Positions 61,071 through 64,000 of a DNA stretch of 64,000 nt are shown here, piece by piece; within the stretch, counting starts at the first letter, position 1; every line of letters begins with the position of its first letter. Origin of the DNA: Patagioenas fasciata (Eukaryota > Chordata > Aves > Columbiformes > Columbidae); NCBI RefSeq assembly GCF_037038585.1, contig NC_092541.1, forward strand, positions 7,550,945 to 7,614,944, written 5' to 3'. The notes beneath the pieces were generated by a model, which worked only from the letters and a program-made list of their open reading frames with translations, ran no database searches and had not been told where the DNA came from. A program made the translations under genes and the position numbers.

Positions 61071-63089
61071 CCTGTCGGCTTGCTCGGGCCCTGTCGGGTT
61101 TTCTGAAGGCCTGTCAGGCTTCGTCGGACCCTCTCAAGTGTGCTCGGGCCCTGTCGGGCTCCGTCGAGCCCTGTCAGGTTTTCTCGGGCCTTGTCAGGCT
61201 CCGTCGGGCCCTGTCGGGTTTGCTCGGGCCCTGTCGGGTTTGTTCAGGCCCTGTCGGGTTCCGTCGGGCCCTGTCGGGTTTCCTCGGGCCCTGTCGGACT
61301 CCACTGAGCCCTGTCAGGCTTTGTCGGGCTCTTTCGGTTTTGCTCGGGCCCTGCCGGGCTCCGTCGGGCCCTGTCAGGCTTTGTCAGGACGTGTCAGGTT
61401 TGCTCGGGCCCTGTCGGGCCTTGTCGGGCTCTGTCGGGTTTGCTCGGGCTCTGTCGGGCTCCAGCGTGCCCTGTCGGGTTTGCCCGGCCCCTGTCAGGCT
61501 CCGTCAGGCCCTGTCGGGTTTGCTCGGGCCATGTCGGGTTTGCTTAAGCCCTGTCAGGCTTCGTTGGACACTGTCGGGTTTGCTCGAGACCTGTCGGGCT
61601 CCATCGGGCCCTGTCGGGTTTGCTCGGGCCTTATCGGGCTCCGTCGGGCCCTGTCGGGTTTCCTCGGGCCCTGTCGGGCTCCATCGAGCCCTGTCAGGCT
61701 TCTCAGGGCCCTTTCGAGTTTGCTCGGGCCCTGTCGGGCTCCATCGAGCCCTGTCAGGCTTTGTCGGGCCCTTTCGGGTTTGCTCGGGCCTTGTCGGGCT
61801 CCGTCAGGCCCTGTCGGGTTTCCTCGGGCCCTGTCGGGCTCCATCGAGCCCTGTCAGGCTTCGTCGGGCCCTTTCGGGTTTGCTCGGGCTCTGTCAGGCT
61901 CCGTCGGGCCCTGTCGGGTTTCCTCGGGCCCTGTCGGGCTCCATCAAGCCCTGTCAGGCTTTGTCGAACCCTGTCGGGTTTGCTTGGGCCCTGTCGGGTT
62001 TGCTCGGGCCCTGTCGGGCTCTGTCGGGCCCTGTCTGGTTTCCTCGGGCCCTGTCGGGCTCCGTCGGGCCCTGTCGGATTTGCTCGGGCCCTGTCGGGTT
62101 TGCTGAAGCCCTGTCAGGCTTCGTCGGACCCTGTCGGGTTTGCTCGGGCCCTGTCGGGCTCCGTCGAACCCTGTCGGGTTTGCTCGGGCCCTGTCAGGCT
62201 CCGTCGCGCCCTGTCGGGTTTGCTCGGGCCCTGTCGGGCTCCATCGGACTCTATCAGGCTTTGGCGGGTCCTGTCGGGTTTGCTCAGGCCCTGTCGGGCC
62301 TTGTCAGCCCCTGTCGGGTTTGCTCGCGCCCTGTCGGGCTGCGTCGGGCCCTGTCAGGTTCTCTCGGGCCCTGTCAGGTTTGCTCGGGCCCTGTCAGGCT
62401 CCGTCAGGCCCTATCGAGTTTGCTCGAGCCCTGTCGGGCTCCGTCAGGCCCTGTCAGGTTTGCTCGGGCCCTGTCGGGCCTTGTCTGGCCCTGTCGGGTT
62501 TGCTCGGGACCTGTCGGGTTTGCCCGCGTACTGTCGGGCTCCGTCGGGCCCTGTCAGATTCGCTCGGGCCCTGTCGGGTTTGCTCGGGCCCTGTCAGGCT
62601 CCATCAGGCCCTGTCGGGTTTGCTCGGGCCCTGTCGGACTCCACTGAGCCCTGTCAGGCTCCGTCGGGCTCTTTCGGGTTTGCTCGGGCCCTGCCGGGCT
62701 CCGTCAGGCCCTGTCAGGCTTTGTCAGGACGTGTCAGGTTTGCTCAGGCCCTGTCGGGCCTTGTCGGGCCCTGTCGGGTTTGCTCGGGCTCTGTCGGGCT
62801 CCAGCGTGCCCTGTCGGGTTTGCCCGGGCCCTGTCAGGCTCCGTCAGGCCCTGTCGGGTTTGCTCGGGCCCTATCGGGCTCAATCAGGCCCTGTCGGGTT
62901 TCCTCGGGCCCTGTCGGGCTCCATCGAGCCCTGTCAGGCTCCGTCGGGCCCTTTCGGGTTTGCTCGAGCCCTGTCGGGCTCCGTCGAGCCCTGTCAGGCT
63001 TCGTCGGGCCCTTTCGGGTTTGCTCGGGCCCTGTCGGGCTCCGTCAGGCCCTGTCGGGTTTCCTCGGGCCCTGTCAGGCTCTGTTGGGC
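61071..63089 (-). repeat. Right-arm HOR R2, shortened (2,019 bp)
   Basis: Begins like R1 but returns to an M2 slip after 2,019 bp instead of 3,919. A 60-bp deletion lies near 62220 compared with R1. At about 62985-63075 it switches register at least twice, the last time rejoining M2-proximal sequence inside a shared stretch around TTTCCTC.GGCCCTGTC. Confidence 0.83.
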
Positions 63090-64000
63090 CCTGTCGGTTT
63101 GCTCGGGCCCTGTCGGGTTTTCTGAAGGCCTGTCAGGCTTCGTCGGACCCTGTCAAGTGTGCTCGGGCCCTGTCGGGCTCCGTCGAGCCCTGTCAGGTTT
63201 TCTCGGGCCTTGTCAGGCTCCGTCGGGCCCTGTCGGGTTTGATCGGGCCCTGTCGGGTTTGTTCAGGCCCTGTCGGGTTCCGTCGGGCCCTGTCGGGTTT
63301 CCTCGGGCCCTGTCGGACTCCACTGAGCCCTGTCAGGCTTTGTCGGGCTCTTTCGGTTTTGCTCGGGCCCTGCCGGGCTCCGTCGGGCCCTGTCAGGCTT
63401 TGTCAGGACGTGTCAGGTTTGCTCGGGCCCTGTCGGGCCTTGTCGGGCCCTGTCGGGTTTGCTCGGGCTCTGTCGGGCTCCAGCGTGCCCTGTCGGGTTT
63501 GCCCGGCCCCTGTCAGGCTCCGTCAGGCCCTGTCGGGTTTGCTCGGGCCATGTCGGGTTTGCTTAAGCCCTGTCAGGCTTCGTTGGACACTGTCGGGTTT
63601 GCTCGAGACCTGTCGGGCTCCATCGGACTCTATCAGGCTTTGGCGGGTCTTGTCGGGTTTGCTCAGGCCCTGTCGGGCCTTGTCAGCTCCTGTCGGGTTT
63701 GCTCGCGCCCTGTCGGGCTCCGTCGGGCCCTGTCAGGTTCTCTCGGGCCCTGTCAGGTTTGCTCGGGCCTTGTCAGGCTCCGTAAGGCCCTATCGGGTTT
63801 GCTCGAGCCCTGTCGGGCTCCGTCAGGCCCTGTCAGGTTTGCTCGGGCCCTGTCGGGCCTTGTCTGGCCCTGTCTGGTTTGCTCGGGACCTGTCGGGTTT
63901 GCCCGCGTCCTGTCGGGCTCCGTCGGGCCCTGTCAGATTCGCTCGGGCCCTGTCGGGTTTGCTCGGGCCCTGTCAGGCTCTGTCAGGCCCTGTCAGGTTT
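63090..64000 (-). repeat. Right-arm HOR R3, partial and rearranged
   Basis: Follows the start of R1/R2 from its M2 slip (63090). At about 63610-63626 it jumps to sequence matching R1 from about 59941, within the shared motif CTGTCGGGCTCCATCGG. It is cut by the window end. Confidence 0.83.

Larger units (their letters stand above)
56781..64000 (-). repeat. Right arm: same satellite family, inverted orientation
   Basis: From here the + strand reads the reverse complement of the left-arm monomers (CCTGTCGGGTTTGCTCGGGC and CCTGTCGGGCTCCGTCGGGC forms), so the A-poor, T-containing strand is now +. The arm continues to the end of the window. The 20-bp phase is constant except at three slips (57152, 61071, 63090), which are the reverse complement of left-arm marker M2. 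HOR spacing is 3,919 then 2,019 bp, unlike any left-arm unit. Some alleles, such as the complement of GCCAGACAAGG, are otherwise seen only near the left end of the window. No gene or foreign insertion is visible. Confidence 0.96.

Noticed and set aside
57701-62647. A 1,648-codon plus-strand open frame and dozens of similar frames across the window
   Set aside because: The repeat consensus cannot form stops, the frames overlap on the same strand in different phases, 1-bp slips shift the frame without consequence, and base changes follow CpG context instead of codon position. There is no non-repetitive sequence, promoter or splice context.
1-64000. CRISPR array (short direct repeats at regular spacing)
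   Set aside because: The intervals between repeats are the same satellite monomers and not unique spacers; there is no leader or cas gene, and the array runs for tens of kilobases.
1-64000. Telomeric repeat (TTAGGG or TTTAGGG type) or interstitial telomere at the inversion
   Set aside because: No tandem telomeric hexamers or heptamers were seen. CCCTAGCAAACCC resembles one only by chance and occurs once per HOR.
1-64000. rRNA, tRNA or other structured RNA genes
   Set aside because: No tRNA-like A/B boxes in a cloverleaf context and no conserved rRNA segments appear; every segment is explained by the 20-bp monomer.

Overview
The whole window is one satellite-DNA array. I see no credible protein-coding gene, RNA gene, mobile element, CRISPR array or replication origin. 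Every stretch is built from 10-bp modules grouped into 20-bp monomers, most often an A type (GCCCGACGGAGCCCGACAGG) alternating with a B type (GCCCGAGCAAACCCGACAGG), giving a 40-bp dimer. The consensus is 75% G+C and contains no T on one strand, so neither strand can spell a stop codon until mutated. This explains the many long overlapping open frames, which I treat as artefacts. The organism cannot be named from this. A clean array longer than 64 kb with multi-kilobase higher-order repeats (HORs), near-identical copies and abundant CpG-to-TpG/CpA variants points to eukaryotic heterochromatin (pericentromeric, subtelomeric or a satellite-rich small chromosome), not a bacterial or viral genome.

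Layout. Positions 1-56780 carry the array in one orientation (T-poor strand is +). At about 56769-56790 the orientation flips with no spacer, and 56781-64000 carries the same satellite family inverted and in a different HOR arrangement. In the left arm a 19-bp slipped monomer (M1, first at 821) recurs 14 times and divides the arm into units U0-U14. U1-U3 and the truncated U14 are full-length HORs (5.72-5.88 kb). The others are deletion derivatives of that HOR: alpha (3,577 bp; U5, U6, U8) lacks an internal block of about 2.2 kb, beta (3.48-3.76 kb; U4, U7, U9, U10, U12) lacks a different block of about 2.3 kb, and gamma (2.26-2.34 kb; U11, U13) lacks about 3.4 kb. These are themselves amplified into larger tandem patterns: about 10.9 kb across roughly 15.2-36.8 kb, and about 5.8 kb across roughly 42.8-54.4 kb.

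The right arm has HOR spacings of 3,919 and 2,019 bp and an internal duplication of 1.4-1.6 kb. It shares one slip marker (M2) with the left arm but lacks the two others (M1, M3), so it is a diverged inverted relative and not a simple foldback of its neighbour. The picture is of repeated unequal exchange in 20-bp register, local conversion-like patches and one orientation switch. No genes act together here; possible function would be structural (methylated chromatin, G-rich strand with evenly spaced GGG runs, possible non-coding transcripts), and that is inference.
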